Assembly (NCBI RefSeq): GCF_029256985.1 | Contig: NZ_JARIDQ010000004.1 | Coordinates: 1 to 39,286, forward strand | Origin: Otariodibacter sp. | GTDB taxonomy: Bacteria > Pseudomonadota > Gammaproteobacteria > Enterobacterales > Pasteurellaceae | Reading direction: 5' to 3' | Length of the DNA stretch: 39,286 bases | Shown: one piece after another, positions 7,989 through 15,853 of the stretch | Layout: each line of letters opens with the position of its first letter | Position numbering within the stretch: the stretch's first letter is position 1 | The notes under the pieces: generated by a model | Seen by the model: only the letters and a program-made list of their open reading frames with translations | Database searches by the model: none | What the model was told of the DNA's origin: nothing | Made by a program: the position numbers and the translations under genes

Positions 7989-9026
7989 ATGAAAAAATGG
8001 GCTGTGGCTTTAACATCGGGTATGGTTGTGCTAAGTGCGAATGCAATAGCGGAAGATACTGTTCATCTATATACTTGGACTGAATATGTACCAGAGGGAT
8101 TATTGGACAAATTTACCGAAGAAACTGGTATTAAGGTTGAAGTTTCAAGTCTTGAATCAAATGAAACAATGTATGCTAAATTAAAGATTCAAGGTAAAGA
8201 TGGCGGTTATGATGTTATTGCACCGAGTAACTACTTCGTATCCAAAATGGGACGTGAAGGTATGTTGATGGAGTTAGATCACAGTAAATTACCTGTGATT
8301 AAAGAACTTAACCCTGATTGGTTGGATCAATCTTATGACAAAGGTAATAAATATTCATTACCTCAGTTATTAGGTGCCCCAGGTATTGCATTTAATACAA
8401 ATGATTATCAAGGTAGTAATTTTACTTCTTGGGCAGATTTGTGGAAACCTGAGTTTAAAGATAGTATTCAATTGTTGGATGATGCTCGTGAAGTATTTAA
8501 TATTGCACTTTTAAAATTAGGTCAAGATCCAAATACTAAAGATCCAAAAGTAATTAAGGCAGCATACGAAGAATTATTAAAACTTCGTCCAAATGTTTTA
8601 GCGTTTAGTTCCGATAATCCTGCAAACTCATTTATTTCTGGTGAAGTTAGTGTTGGACAGTTATGGAATGGTTCTGTGCGTATTGCAAAAAAAGAACAAG
8701 CTCCAGTCGATATGATCTTCCCTAAAGAAGGACCAGTTCTTTGGGTTGACACCTTAGCTATTCCTGCTAACGCAAAAAATCCTGATGGTGCACATAAGTT
8801 AATTAACTATCTTTTAAGTGCACCTGCTGCAGAAAAATTAACATTAGCAATTGGTTATCCAACATCAAATATGAAAGCTTTAAAAGCTCTACCGAAAGAA
8901 ATTACTGAAGATCCTGCGATTTATCCACCTTCAGAAGTGTTAAAAACAAGTCATTGGCAAGATGATGTTGGTGAAGCAATTGAACTTTATGAGAAATATT
9001 ATCAAGAGTTAAAAGCTGCACAGTAA
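7989..9026 (+). CDS. potD: PotD-type spermidine/putrescine periplasmic binding protein, stand-alone
   Basis: 345 aa with a Sec signal peptide (MKKWAVALTSGMVVLSANAIA, cleavage near 22), then EDTVHLYTWTEYVPEGLLDK, the canonical start of mature PotD/PotF. Further family motifs are GYDVIAPSNYFVSKM, LQLLDDAREVF-like IQLLDDAREVFNIAL, and VGQLWNGSVRIA. Substrate-binding solute protein for a polyamine ABC importer. No potABC genes are adjacent; Pasteurellaceae often have extra unlinked potD copies, which may share one transporter. SD GGGAGA precedes the ATG. Terminator directly downstream, so it is a single-gene unit. Confidence 0.92.
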   Translation: MKKWAVALTSGMVVLSANAIAEDTVHLYTWTEYVPEGLLDKFTEETGIKVEVSSLESNETMYAKLKIQGKDGGYDVIAPSNYFVSKMGREGMLMELDHSKLPVIKELNPDWLDQSYDKGNKYSLPQLLGAPGIAFNTNDYQGSNFTSWADLWKPEFKDSIQLLDDAREVFNIALLKLGQDPNTKDPKVIKAAYEELLKLRPNVLAFSSDNPANSFISGEVSVGQLWNGSVRIAKKEQAPVDMIFPKEGPVLWVDTLAIPANAKNPDGAHKLINYLLSAPAAEKLTLAIGYPTSNMKALKALPKEITEDPAIYPPSEVLKTSHWQDDVGEAIELYEKYYQELKAAQ

Positions 9027-9059
9027 TAAAATGTAACTTTTTAAGTTTATATGTAAAAG

Positions 9060-9085
9060 CCTTAGATTTTTATCTAAGGTTTTTT
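9060..9085 (+). terminator. potD Rho-independent terminator
   Basis: CCTTAGAT (9060-9067) pairs with ATCTAAGG (9072-9079) around TTTT, followed by six T (9080-9085). Confidence 0.85.
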
Positions 9086-9173
9086 GTTATAAAGATAAAT
9101 TTATTCAAAATTGTAATGCTATAGAGTAAATTATTCTTAATTTTTTTGTATCTATGGTTGCTATAAAAAAATA

Positions 9174-9182
9174 TGTTATAAT
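9174..9182 (+). promoter_or_regulatory. extended -10 promoter of the lpt operon
   Basis: TGTTATAAT is a perfect extended -10 (TGnTATAAT) about 30 bp before the lptC ATG; the -35 region (TGGTTG) is weak, as is common with extended -10 promoters. Confidence 0.6.
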
Positions 9183-9212
9183 CGGAAGGCACTATAATTC
9201 TATAGAGAAAAT

Positions 9213-9815
9213 ATGAATAAACGTTTAAATATACTATTATTTTTGATCGTAGTAGTATTGGCAGGGTGGTATTTTAGTCAACAAAGTGATCAGGATCCCC
9301 AATTAGTTCAGCTAGTAAAGAGAGAAGGTGAACCTGAGTATACGGGTAATAAAATGGATACCATGGTATATGATATAAAAGGTAAACCACAATATTTTGC
9401 TGAAGCACAAGAGGTTAAATATTACGAAGCAACAGAGAGAACAGAATTTATTAAGCCATTATTGAATCTTTTTAATGCTGAATCTTCATTAAAAGATTGG
9501 AAAATTACTGCTGATTATGCAGAAATATCAAAAGAAAAGATTTTAAATTTGAAAGGAAATGTGAAGATAGAGAGCTTAAATAAAGATACTCGTCTGAATT
9601 ATATTCAGAGTCAGATATTAACGGTTGATTTATCTAGTTATGATGTCTATACAGATAGTGTAGTTGTTTCAAAAGGAATGGGATTCATTACTAGTGGTAA
9701 AGGATTGAAGGGAAATTTAAAAAGTCAGGTCGCAACATTACTAGAAGATGTTGAAACACGAATCGAACCTTCTGTAATTCAATCTAAATCTAGTTCTCCA
9801 AATATTCAAAATTAA
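9213..9815 (+). CDS. lptC: LptC, LPS export inner-membrane protein
   Basis: 200 aa. A single N-terminal membrane anchor (about residues 5-20, ILLFLIVVVLAGWYF) is followed by a periplasmic OstA-like beta-jellyroll domain with the motif ADYAEISKEKILNLKGNVKI that recurs in LptA. LptC takes lipopolysaccharide from LptB2FG and passes it to LptA. E. coli LptC is 191 aa, so the length fits. It is the first gene of lptC-lptA-lptB, with 13 bp to lptA. Sequence conservation of LptC is low, so the call relies on anchor, fold pattern and context. Confidence 0.93.
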   Translation: MNKRLNILLFLIVVVLAGWYFSQQSDQDPQLVQLVKREGEPEYTGNKMDTMVYDIKGKPQYFAEAQEVKYYEATERTEFIKPLLNLFNAESSLKDWKITADYAEISKEKILNLKGNVKIESLNKDTRLNYIQSQILTVDLSSYDVYTDSVVVSKGMGFITSGKGLKGNLKSQVATLLEDVETRIEPSVIQSKSSSPNIQN

Positions 9816-9828
9816 CAAAGGATATTGA

Positions 9829-10338
9829 ATGAAATTTCTTACAAAGTCATTATTTATAGCTACTTGCATTGGTATAAGTTTAAATTCTTATGCATTGAAA
9901 GGTGATACTGATCAACCGATTAATATTACATCGGGCAGTCAATCTTTAGATATGGAAAGTAACACTGTCGTTTTTTCTGATAATGTATTAATTACTCAAG
10001 GATCTATTAAGATAAATGCAACAAAAGTAACGATTATCCGTAAAGAAGGTCAAAGAGAAAAGATTGAAGCAAATGGGGCCCCTGCTAAATTCCAACAAAC
10101 AATGGATGATGGAAAACCAGCAAATGGACAAGCAAATCAAATCAACTATGACTTAGGCGATGAGTTTTTAATTTTGACAGGTAATGCTGAATTGAAACAA
10201 TTGGATAGCTCTATTAAAGCAAATAAAATTACTTATGATGTTAAGAAACAACAATTAAAAGCTATGAGTGGAAGCAAATCTCGGGTTAAGACTGTATTAA
10301 TTCCAACACAATTACAAGATAAAAAGAATAAAAAGTAG
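9829..10338 (+). CDS. lptA: LptA, periplasmic LPS bridge protein
   Basis: 169 aa with a signal peptide (MKFLTKSLFIATCIGISLNSYA, cleavage about 22-23) and one OstA/LptA domain: DQPINITSGSQSLDMESNTV, VVFSDNVLITQGSIKINATKV and later EFLILTGNAELKQLDSSI. LptA multimers form the beta-jellyroll bridge carrying LPS across the periplasm. SD AAAGGA precedes ATG. The lysine-rich C-terminus is unremarkable. Ends 9 bp before lptB. Confidence 0.95.
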   Translation: MKFLTKSLFIATCIGISLNSYALKGDTDQPINITSGSQSLDMESNTVVFSDNVLITQGSIKINATKVTIIRKEGQREKIEANGAPAKFQQTMDDGKPANGQANQINYDLGDEFLILTGNAELKQLDSSIKANKITYDVKKQQLKAMSGSKSRVKTVLIPTQLQDKKNKK

Positions 10339-10347
10339 GTAAATAAT

Positions 10348-11073
10348 ATGCCAATTCTTTATGCAGAACACTTAGCAAAAAGTTATAAAAATCGTCAGGT
10401 TGTTAAGGATGTGAGTTTAAATGTTGAGTCTGGTGAAATAGTTGGATTACTTGGTCCAAATGGTGCAGGAAAGACAACTACTTTCTATATGGTAGTTGGA
10501 TTGGTTCGACATGATGAAGGACGTATTCGCATTGATGAAGATGATATTAGCTTATTACCTATGCATGATCGTGCGAAACAAGGTATCGGGTATTTACCTC
10601 AAGAAGCATCTATTTTTAGGCGATTAAGTGTATATGATAATTTAATGGCTGTATTGCAGGTAAGAAAGGATTTAACTCATCAACAACGTAAATTAAGAGC
10701 TGATGAATTAATTGAAGAATTTCATATTGAACATATTCGTGATAATTTAGGACAGTCTTTATCTGGGGGAGAGCGTAGACGTGTAGAAATAGCTCGAGCT
10801 TTAGCCGCAAATCCTAAATTTATTTTGTTAGATGAACCTTTTGCTGGCGTTGATCCTATCTCTGTTATTGATATTAAGAAAATTATCGTAAATTTGAAGG
10901 AAAGAGGCCTTGGTGTTTTGATTACTGATCATAATGTTCGTGAGACATTAGATGTTTGTGAACGAGCATATATAGTTGGTAGTGGACAAATGATTGCTAG
11001 TGGCTCCCCGAGTGAAATTTTGAATAATCCAGATGTAAAACGTGTTTACTTAGGTGAACAATTTAAACTTTGA
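10348..11073 (+). CDS. lptB: LptB, LPS export ABC ATPase
   Basis: 241 aa cytoplasmic ATPase. Walker A GPNGAGKT is at 36-43, Q-loop [18 protein letters not shown] near 80, signature [16 protein letters not shown] near 138, Walker [17 protein letters not shown] near 160 and the H-loop [12 protein letters not shown] near 195. The sequence is almost superimposable on enteric LptB. It powers LPS extraction with LptF/LptG (not in this window). In enterics rpoN follows; here ptsN follows after 59 bp. Confidence 0.97.
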   Translation: MPILYAEHLAKSYKNRQVVKDVSLNVESGEIVGLLGPNGAGKTTTFYMVVGLVRHDEGRIRIDEDDISLLPMHDRAKQGIGYLPQEASIFRRLSVYDNLMAVLQVRKDLTHQQRKLRADELIEEFHIEHIRDNLGQSLSGGERRRVEIARALAANPKFILLDEPFAGVDPISVIDIKKIIVNLKERGLGVLITDHNVRETLDVCERAYIVGSGQMIASGSPSEILNNPDVKRVYLGEQFKL

Positions 11074-11079
11074 TTTAAT

Positions 11080-11093
11080 AAGCGGTTAGATTG
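11080..11093 (+). repeat. USS-like variant AAGCGGTTAGATTG (copy 2)
   Basis: Identical 14-mer to 191-204, between lptB and ptsN. A related copy on the minus strand, ATGTGGTTAGATTG, is at 14567-14580. Confidence 0.5.
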
Positions 11094-11132
11094 TCCATAA
11101 GTTTTGTAGATATAATCGCTTGGTGATGTAGT

Positions 11133-11684
11133 ATGAAACTAACTGAATTTCTTTCATTTGAGCATATTTATCCAGCAGTTGCTTTATCAAGCAAAAAACG
11201 TGTGCTAGAGTTTATTTCTAGAGTAGTTGCAAAGTCTGTTAATTATTCAGTCGATTTTGAAAAAGAAGAAGATCTAGCTTTTTCCTCAGAATGTTTTAAT
11301 TATTTGGTTAAAAGAGAAAAATTAGGTTCTACTGCAATTAACAATGGGGTTGCTATTCCTCATGCAAGATTGCCTCTTGAGCATGTTACTATAGAGAAAC
11401 CTATTGCAGTTTTTGTCCAACTAGAAAATCCAATTGAGTATGATTCTAGTGATCATAAAAATGTTGATTTAATTTATGCAATTCTTTTCCCTGAATCTTG
11501 CTGTACAGAATATAAAAATTACTTATCGAAAGTTGTGCAACGACTTTCGGATAAGAATATATTGAAGCACCTTCGCTCATCAATTTCAGCGGAAGATATT
11601 TGGCAAGTACTTTCATATTCTGATCAGCATACTCAAGAAGATGAGATAGACAATCAATTAGAGAATACTACAGAGGAAAGTTAA
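11133..11684 (+). CDS. ptsN: PtsN, EIIA-Ntr nitrogen-PTS regulatory protein
   Basis: 183 aa PTS_EIIA_2 domain protein. The phospho-acceptor histidine is H77 in [10 protein letters not shown], preceded by REKLGSTAI, as in EIIA-Ntr. E. coli PtsN is 163 aa; here the extra length is an acidic C-terminal tail ([18 protein letters not shown]), which may be disordered. It is thought to receive phosphate from EI-Ntr/NPr and to control potassium and phosphate sensing. The usual neighbours rpoN, hpf (before) and npr (after rapZ) are absent. The stop is directly followed by the rapZ start, so the two are co-expressed. Confidence 0.92.
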   Translation: MKLTEFLSFEHIYPAVALSSKKRVLEFISRVVAKSVNYSVDFEKEEDLAFSSECFNYLVKREKLGSTAINNGVAIPHARLPLEHVTIEKPIAVFVQLENPIEYDSSDHKNVDLIYAILFPESCCTEYKNYLSKVVQRLSDKNILKHLRSSISAEDIWQVLSYSDQHTQEDEIDNQLENTTEES

Positions 11685-11685
11685 T

Positions 11686-12543
11686 ATGGAATTGATTATT
11701 ATTAGTGGACGCTCTGGTGCAGGTAAATCTGTGGCATTACGAGCATTAGAGGACATTGGTTATTATTGTGTTGATAATATTCCTCTCACTTTGTTACCAG
11801 AGCTTGCTAATTTCCTATTCCAATCAGATCGTTCAACTGTTGTAAGTGTAGATATTAGAAATCTACCTGAAAATAAACAAGTTTTAGATGAGTTATTTTC
11901 TAAATTACCAGCAGAAATTAAAATAAAACTTATATTTTTAGAATGTGGGCGAAAAACATTAATTAGGCGTTATAGTGATTCGCGACGTTTACATCCTTTA
12001 TCTACCAATAACTTATCCCTAGAAAGTGCAATTGATTTAGAAGAAAAGCTACTTGAACCTATTCTTCATCAAGCGAATTGTGTAATTGATACTACTTATC
12101 TCTCATCTCATGAATTAGCTGAGAAATTAAGAGAAATATTAAGAGGTAAAGCTACCCGAGAATTAAAAATTGTGATTGAATCTTTCGGATTTAAATATGG
12201 ATTACCCTCAGATGCAGATTATGTATTTGATGTTAGATTCTTGCCTAATCCACATTGGAATCCAGAACTTAGGCCAATGACAGGATTAGAGCAGCCTGTT
12301 ATTGATTTTTTAGAACGCCAAACAGAAGTTCATAATTTTATTTATCATACACGTAATTACTTAGAGATGTGGCTCCCATCTCTTGAAAATAACAATCGTA
12401 GTTATTTGACCATTGCGATAGGATGCACTGGGGGAAAACATCGTTCTGTATTTATTGCAGAACAACTAGCGAACTATTTTAAGAGCCGAGATAAGGATGT
12501 ACAAGTTCGGCACCGTAGTTTAGAAAAACATAATCAGAAGTAA
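11686..12543 (+). CDS. rapZ: RapZ, RNase adapter / nucleotide-binding protein
   Basis: 285 aa, the length of E. coli RapZ. Walker A GRSGAGKS is at 8-15, with [15 protein letters not shown] after it. The C-terminal GlcN6P-sensing/RNA-binding half contains [17 protein letters not shown] near residue 246 onwards and [12 protein letters not shown] at the end. In enterics RapZ binds GlmZ/GlmY small RNAs and directs RNase E to GlmZ, controlling GlmS. Whether those RNAs exist in this organism cannot be told here. Starts one base after the ptsN stop; ubiI begins 4 bp downstream. Confidence 0.95.
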   Translation: MELIIISGRSGAGKSVALRALEDIGYYCVDNIPLTLLPELANFLFQSDRSTVVSVDIRNLPENKQVLDELFSKLPAEIKIKLIFLECGRKTLIRRYSDSRRLHPLSTNNLSLESAIDLEEKLLEPILHQANCVIDTTYLSSHELAEKLREILRGKATRELKIVIESFGFKYGLPSDADYVFDVRFLPNPHWNPELRPMTGLEQPVIDFLERQTEVHNFIYHTRNYLEMWLPSLENNNRSYLTIAIGCTGGKHRSVFIAEQLANYFKSRDKDVQVRHRSLEKHNQK

Positions 12544-12547
12544 TATT

Positions 12548-13735
12548 ATGAAATTAGCAGATATTGTTATTGTTGGCGGAGGAATGGTAGGCTTAGCATT
12601 AGCTGCTTTGCTTGCTGATACAAAATTAAAAATAAAAATTATAGAGAAAAATAAGCCAATTAAATTAGATCCCGCATATATTTCTAATCGTGTCAGTGCG
12701 CTTAATTTTTCTAGTCAATCTATGCTTGAAAAAATAGGTGCTTGGCAGAAAATTTCCTCACAAAGATTGTCTTCTTTTTCACAAATGTATGTTTGGGAAA
12801 AAGATAGTTTTGCAAAGATTCATTTTAACAACCAAGACCCAATTATCACTCAGCTTGGATTAGAACAATTAGGCCATATTGTTGAGAACGAACAAATTCA
12901 AATGGCTATATGGCATGTGGTTGAATCACAAAACAATATCGAAATTATTTTAGATCAACCTAAATCTCTTGATATAACTAACGAACTTGGGTTTGTAACA
13001 TTAGAAAGTGGTGAAATAATATCATCTAAACTAATAGTGGGAGCAGATGGTGCAAATTCTTGGGTTCGCAGACAGACCAATTTCCCTTTGATTAGTCGAG
13101 ATTATGAACATACAGCTTTAGTTTGTAATGTGAAAACTTCCGAACCTCATCAACAGACTGCTCGCCAGATTTTTTCGTCAGATAGTATTTTGGCATTTCT
13201 TCCATTACCAAATGAGTATTTATGCTCCATTGTTTGGTCATTGTCACCAGAAAAAGCAAAGTCTCTTGTGAATTGTGATGAAAAGGAATTTAATCAAGCT
13301 CTAGGTATTGCTTTTGATAATCAATTAGGACTTTGTGAATTGCAAAGTGAGCGTGCTATCTATCCGCTTACAGCTCGCTATGCACGTAATTTTGCTCAAC
13401 AACGAGTTGTGGTAGTAGGGGATGCAGCACATACTATTCATCCTCTAGCTGGATTAGGGGTAAATTTAGGCTTTGGCGATGTAATAACATTAGCGAGTGA
13501 ATTAAAATTACATTCAGCTTTAGAGCATGACATTGGTGATTATCGATATTTAAGACAGTTTGAACGTAAACGTAAAGTTGAAGCAACAAAAGTTCTTTTT
13601 GCTATGGGTAGTTTAAAATCATTATTCTCAGGTGAGCAACCTATTAAAAAATTGATTCGAGGAATAGGTTTGAATATAGTGGATAAAAATGCCGAATTTA
13701 AGAAATTACTTATTCAACAAACGCTAGGCTTTTGA
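12548..13735 (+). CDS. ubiI: UbiI (VisC), ubiquinone C5-hydroxylase
   Basis: 395 aa flavoprotein monooxygenase of the UbiH/UbiF/UbiI family. The FAD motifs are VIVGGGMVGLALAALLAD (GxGxxG, residues 8-13), GADGANSWVRRQ (DG motif, near 160) and VVVGDAAHTIHPLAGLGVNL (GD motif, near 290). Segments VWEKDSFAKI, LCSIVWSLSPEKA, AFDNQLGLC and KKLIRGIGLNI match UbiI better than UbiH or UbiF. It hydroxylates the octaprenylphenol ring in aerobic ubiquinone synthesis. The family-typical Gln in HPLAGQGVN is Leu here. Its place behind rapZ, where enterics have npr, is unusual. Confidence 0.88.
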   Translation: MKLADIVIVGGGMVGLALAALLADTKLKIKIIEKNKPIKLDPAYISNRVSALNFSSQSMLEKIGAWQKISSQRLSSFSQMYVWEKDSFAKIHFNNQDPIITQLGLEQLGHIVENEQIQMAIWHVVESQNNIEIILDQPKSLDITNELGFVTLESGEIISSKLIVGADGANSWVRRQTNFPLISRDYEHTALVCNVKTSEPHQQTARQIFSSDSILAFLPLPNEYLCSIVWSLSPEKAKSLVNCDEKEFNQALGIAFDNQLGLCELQSERAIYPLTARYARNFAQQRVVVVGDAAHTIHPLAGLGVNLGFGDVITLASELKLHSALEHDIGDYRYLRQFERKRKVEATKVLFAMGSLKSLFSGEQPIKKLIRGIGLNIVDKNAEFKKLLIQQTLGF

Positions 13736-13807
13736 ATTATATTATTTTTTAATATAACTTTAATCATATTTTTGAATGGTAATATTTTATCTTTGTCTAC
13801 AACAAGG

Positions 13808-13813
13808 TATAAT
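13808..13813 (+). promoter_or_regulatory. -10 element of the lipoprotein gene promoter
   Basis: TATAAT preceded by CAAGG, 57 bp before the ATG of the lipoprotein gene. A -35 match is poor (TTTATC region). The ubiI gene ends upstream at an AT-only hairpin (13737-13757). Confidence 0.4.
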
Positions 13814-13869
13814 TTTTTCCGTAGTAATGACTTTACTTATTAATATTTACATTTTAAGGAATCTTTTTA

Positions 13870-14460
13870 ATGAACAAATTTACTAAAATTAGTGCGACTG
13901 TATTATTTGCTATTTTCTTAACAGCTTGCGATACGGCAACAAAGAATAAAACAACTGCTACACCAGAAGTTCAAAAAGCTGAAGCTACACAAACAACAAC
14001 TGAAAATACTCAAGTTAATAATGATACAGCAACAGATACTATTGATACTCAGGCTGTTGAGGATTTCCAAAAATTAGTTGCATGGAATCAATCACAGGAA
14101 CAAAGTATGGCAGCCGCTCAAACTGAGCTTCAACAAAAATTAGCTACACAAGATCAAACTCAAATTCAACAAGCAATGACAGCATTCAAAGCAAAAGTTG
14201 ATGATGTATTGAAAAGTCTAGAAGCACTTGATATCAAAAATGCTGAAGTTAATACGTTTAAAGAAAAAACAAAAGAAACATTGGTACTATCAAATAGTTT
14301 GATTGAAGAGTCTGTAAAAGCGATGGGAATGGGTACCCCAACTGAAGAGGCTCAAAAAACTATTCAAGAAAAATCTCAACAACTTATGCAATCAGGTGAA
14401 GATTTACAAAAACTCCAAGCTGAATTACAACAAAAATATGGAGTAGAAGAAAGCAAGTAA
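13870..14460 (+). CDS. predicted lipoprotein, coiled-coil, function unknown
   Basis: 196 aa. The N-terminus is a lipoprotein signal peptide with lipobox LTAC, lipidated cysteine C20. Residue +2 is Asp, the inner-membrane retention (Lol-avoidance) signal in E. coli. A Thr/Lys/Ala/Glu-rich linker (about 21-65) is followed by a Gln- and Ala-rich helical region (about 65-190) with heptad-like spacing, for example MAAAQTELQQKLATQDQTQI and KSQQLMQSGEDLQKLQAELQ. No catalytic motif was recognised. Own promoter, SD AAGGA, single-gene unit. I cannot place it in a named family with confidence. Confidence 0.85.
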   Translation: MNKFTKISATVLFAIFLTACDTATKNKTTATPEVQKAEATQTTTENTQVNNDTATDTIDTQAVEDFQKLVAWNQSQEQSMAAAQTELQQKLATQDQTQIQQAMTAFKAKVDDVLKSLEALDIKNAEVNTFKEKTKETLVLSNSLIEESVKAMGMGTPTEEAQKTIQEKSQQLMQSGEDLQKLQAELQQKYGVEESK

Positions 14461-14914
14461 TTTTTGGGTTGTATTTGTATTGTAGAAGATTAGATTGACT
14501 CTGTTAGATAGTTATTTTAGATTAAGATGCTATCTGATTGAATTTGATCTTCTACATATTTAGTAGCAATCTAACCACATTACCTTATCAACTTGTGGGA
14601 AAGGTTAATAGGATGCTAATTCTAACGTAATTTCTTTCCATATTATTTTTGTAACTTTATATATATATAAACTGATTTTACGTATCACACTAATTTCTCC
14701 AAGCAGCAATTACTCAGTTTAGCAGAGTATTTCGATAGTCTAAAGTTGTGATATTTCAAAGAAATATCTTGTTGAATATTTAAATATAAACTTATTACAT
14801 CTCTTTAAAAGATAGAGAAGTATTTATCTATCAACAATATATCCTTAATATCCTTAATTATTCAAAGGAGGGGATGATTTCTCTTGAAAAATTAATTACC
14901 CTGTAGTGTTAAAA
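14461..14914. other. 454-bp gene-free region between convergent lipoprotein gene and queF
   Basis: No credible gene. It holds a long imperfect hairpin (14482-14555), a USS-like variant on the minus strand (14567-14580), a TA-repeat near 14660, and a perfect 8-bp stem (14750-14757 with 14761-14768, AAA loop) with only a weak T tail. Because both flanking genes point inward, terminators are expected; none is textbook. Confidence 0.5.
14482..14555. repeat. long imperfect hairpin
   Basis: GTAGAAGAT (14482-14490) and ATCTTCTAC (14547-14555) form a perfect 9-bp outer stem. Inside, TTAGATAG pairs with CTATCTGA (one G-U). It starts 22 bp after the lipoprotein stop and may act as its mRNA 3' end, or be an RNA element of its own. 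Confidence 0.45.
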
Positions 14915-15754
14915 TTATTGTCTTGCCAGTCTTACATTGTTTTGTAATTGTTCAAAATTAGATCTGAATGGATTGATATCTAATCCACCTCTACGGGTAT
15001 AACGAGCATAGACAGTCAATTTTTCTGGTTGAGCAAACTCCATTAAATCGCAGAAAATTCTTTCAACACATTGTTCGTGAAATTCATTATGTTGTCTAAA
15101 AGAAACAAGATAGCGTAGCAATTTTTCTTGATCAATTTGCTTGCCCACATAGTGAATTTGCACGCTTCCCCAATCGGGTTGTTGCGTAATTAGACAGTTT
15201 GATTTCAGTAAATGACTCACTAAGGTTTCTTCAACAATACTATCATTGGTACAATTTGTAAGAATATTCCGATCAAATTCGTAATGAGTTATTTCAATAT
15301 CTTGTGAATCTATACATTTACCACTGAAATGAGCAATTTGTTCAGAGCTATATTGATCTAATCGTTTTAAGATAACTTCAACTTTTCCTTCGGCACAGTG
15401 AGATAAATCTACTTGCATGGTAGATTGTACGTCCTCAAAACTAGCGAATTTTGTCTGATTAAAACTGTTTAAATAGAGTTTGAAACTTTTTGATTCAATT
15501 AAGTTTTTGCTTGTATAGTCAATGAAAATATCCGCAATTGCAACTTGTGGTACACCTTTGCTATTGAGCCAAGAGATTTCATAGGCAGTCCATAAATCTA
15601 CACCTACTGCGAATGGTTGTTGCTCTGTTATTCCTAGCTGATCACGGTTTAATTGACGAGGAACACCTTGTAATAATTGTGGGTTATAGCTTGTTGCATA
15701 TTCTGTTGATTGTCCCAATTTTAGTGCCGTTAGGCTTTTATCTTGATAATTCAT
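14915..15754 (-). CDS. queF: QueF, NADPH-dependent 7-cyano-7-deazaguanine reductase
   Basis: 279 aa, matching the long two-domain QueF of gammaproteobacteria (E. coli 282). It reduces preQ0 to preQ1 for queuosine in tRNA. The catalytic thioimide cysteine is C187 in [15 protein letters not shown], with the acid D194 close by. The QueF motif [14 protein letters not shown] starts at E87. The C-terminus has [27 protein letters not shown] precedes ATG. It is about 100 bp downstream of ycaO on the same strand, separated by a paired-USS hairpin, so it may have its own promoter. Confidence 0.95.
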   Translation of the reverse strand: MNYQDKSLTALKLGQSTEYATSYNPQLLQGVPRQLNRDQLGITEQQPFAVGVDLWTAYEISWLNSKGVPQVAIADIFIDYTSKNLIESKSFKLYLNSFNQTKFASFEDVQSTMQVDLSHCAEGKVEVILKRLDQYSSEQIAHFSGKCIDSQDIEITHYEFDRNILTNCTNDSIVEETLVSHLLKSNCLITQQPDWGSVQIHYVGKQIDQEKLLRYLVSFRQHNEFHEQCVERIFCDLMEFAQPEKLTVYARYTRRGGLDINPFRSNFEQLQNNVRLARQ

Positions 15755-15788
15755 AATTTTTCCGAGTTAAATTTACAATGATGAAGAC

Positions 15789-15845
15789 ACAAGCGGTAAG
15801 TTCAACCCAATGTTTTGCAAAAATGGAAAGAATGTTACCGCTTGT
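15789..15845. terminator. inverted pair of Apl-type uptake signals (USS hairpin) after ycaO
   Basis: ACAAGCGGTAA (15789-15799) and TTACCGCTTGT (15835-15845) are perfect 11-bp inverted copies of the uptake-signal core. Paired, opposite USS copies often sit behind genes as terminator-like stems. It lies 9 bp past the ycaO stop. The 35-nt loop is long, so termination efficiency is uncertain, but the USS identity is clear. Confidence 0.7.
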
Positions 15846-15853
15846 ATAATTGA

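Noticed and set aside
13737..13757. TTATATTA/TAATATAA hairpin as the ubiI terminator
   Set aside because: All A/T stem with no clear T-tract; too weak to call.
14868..14905. Tiny frame after a strong AGGAGG-like sequence (ATG at about 14873)
   Set aside because: The SD is only two bases from the ATG, too close to work, and the frame is 10 codons.
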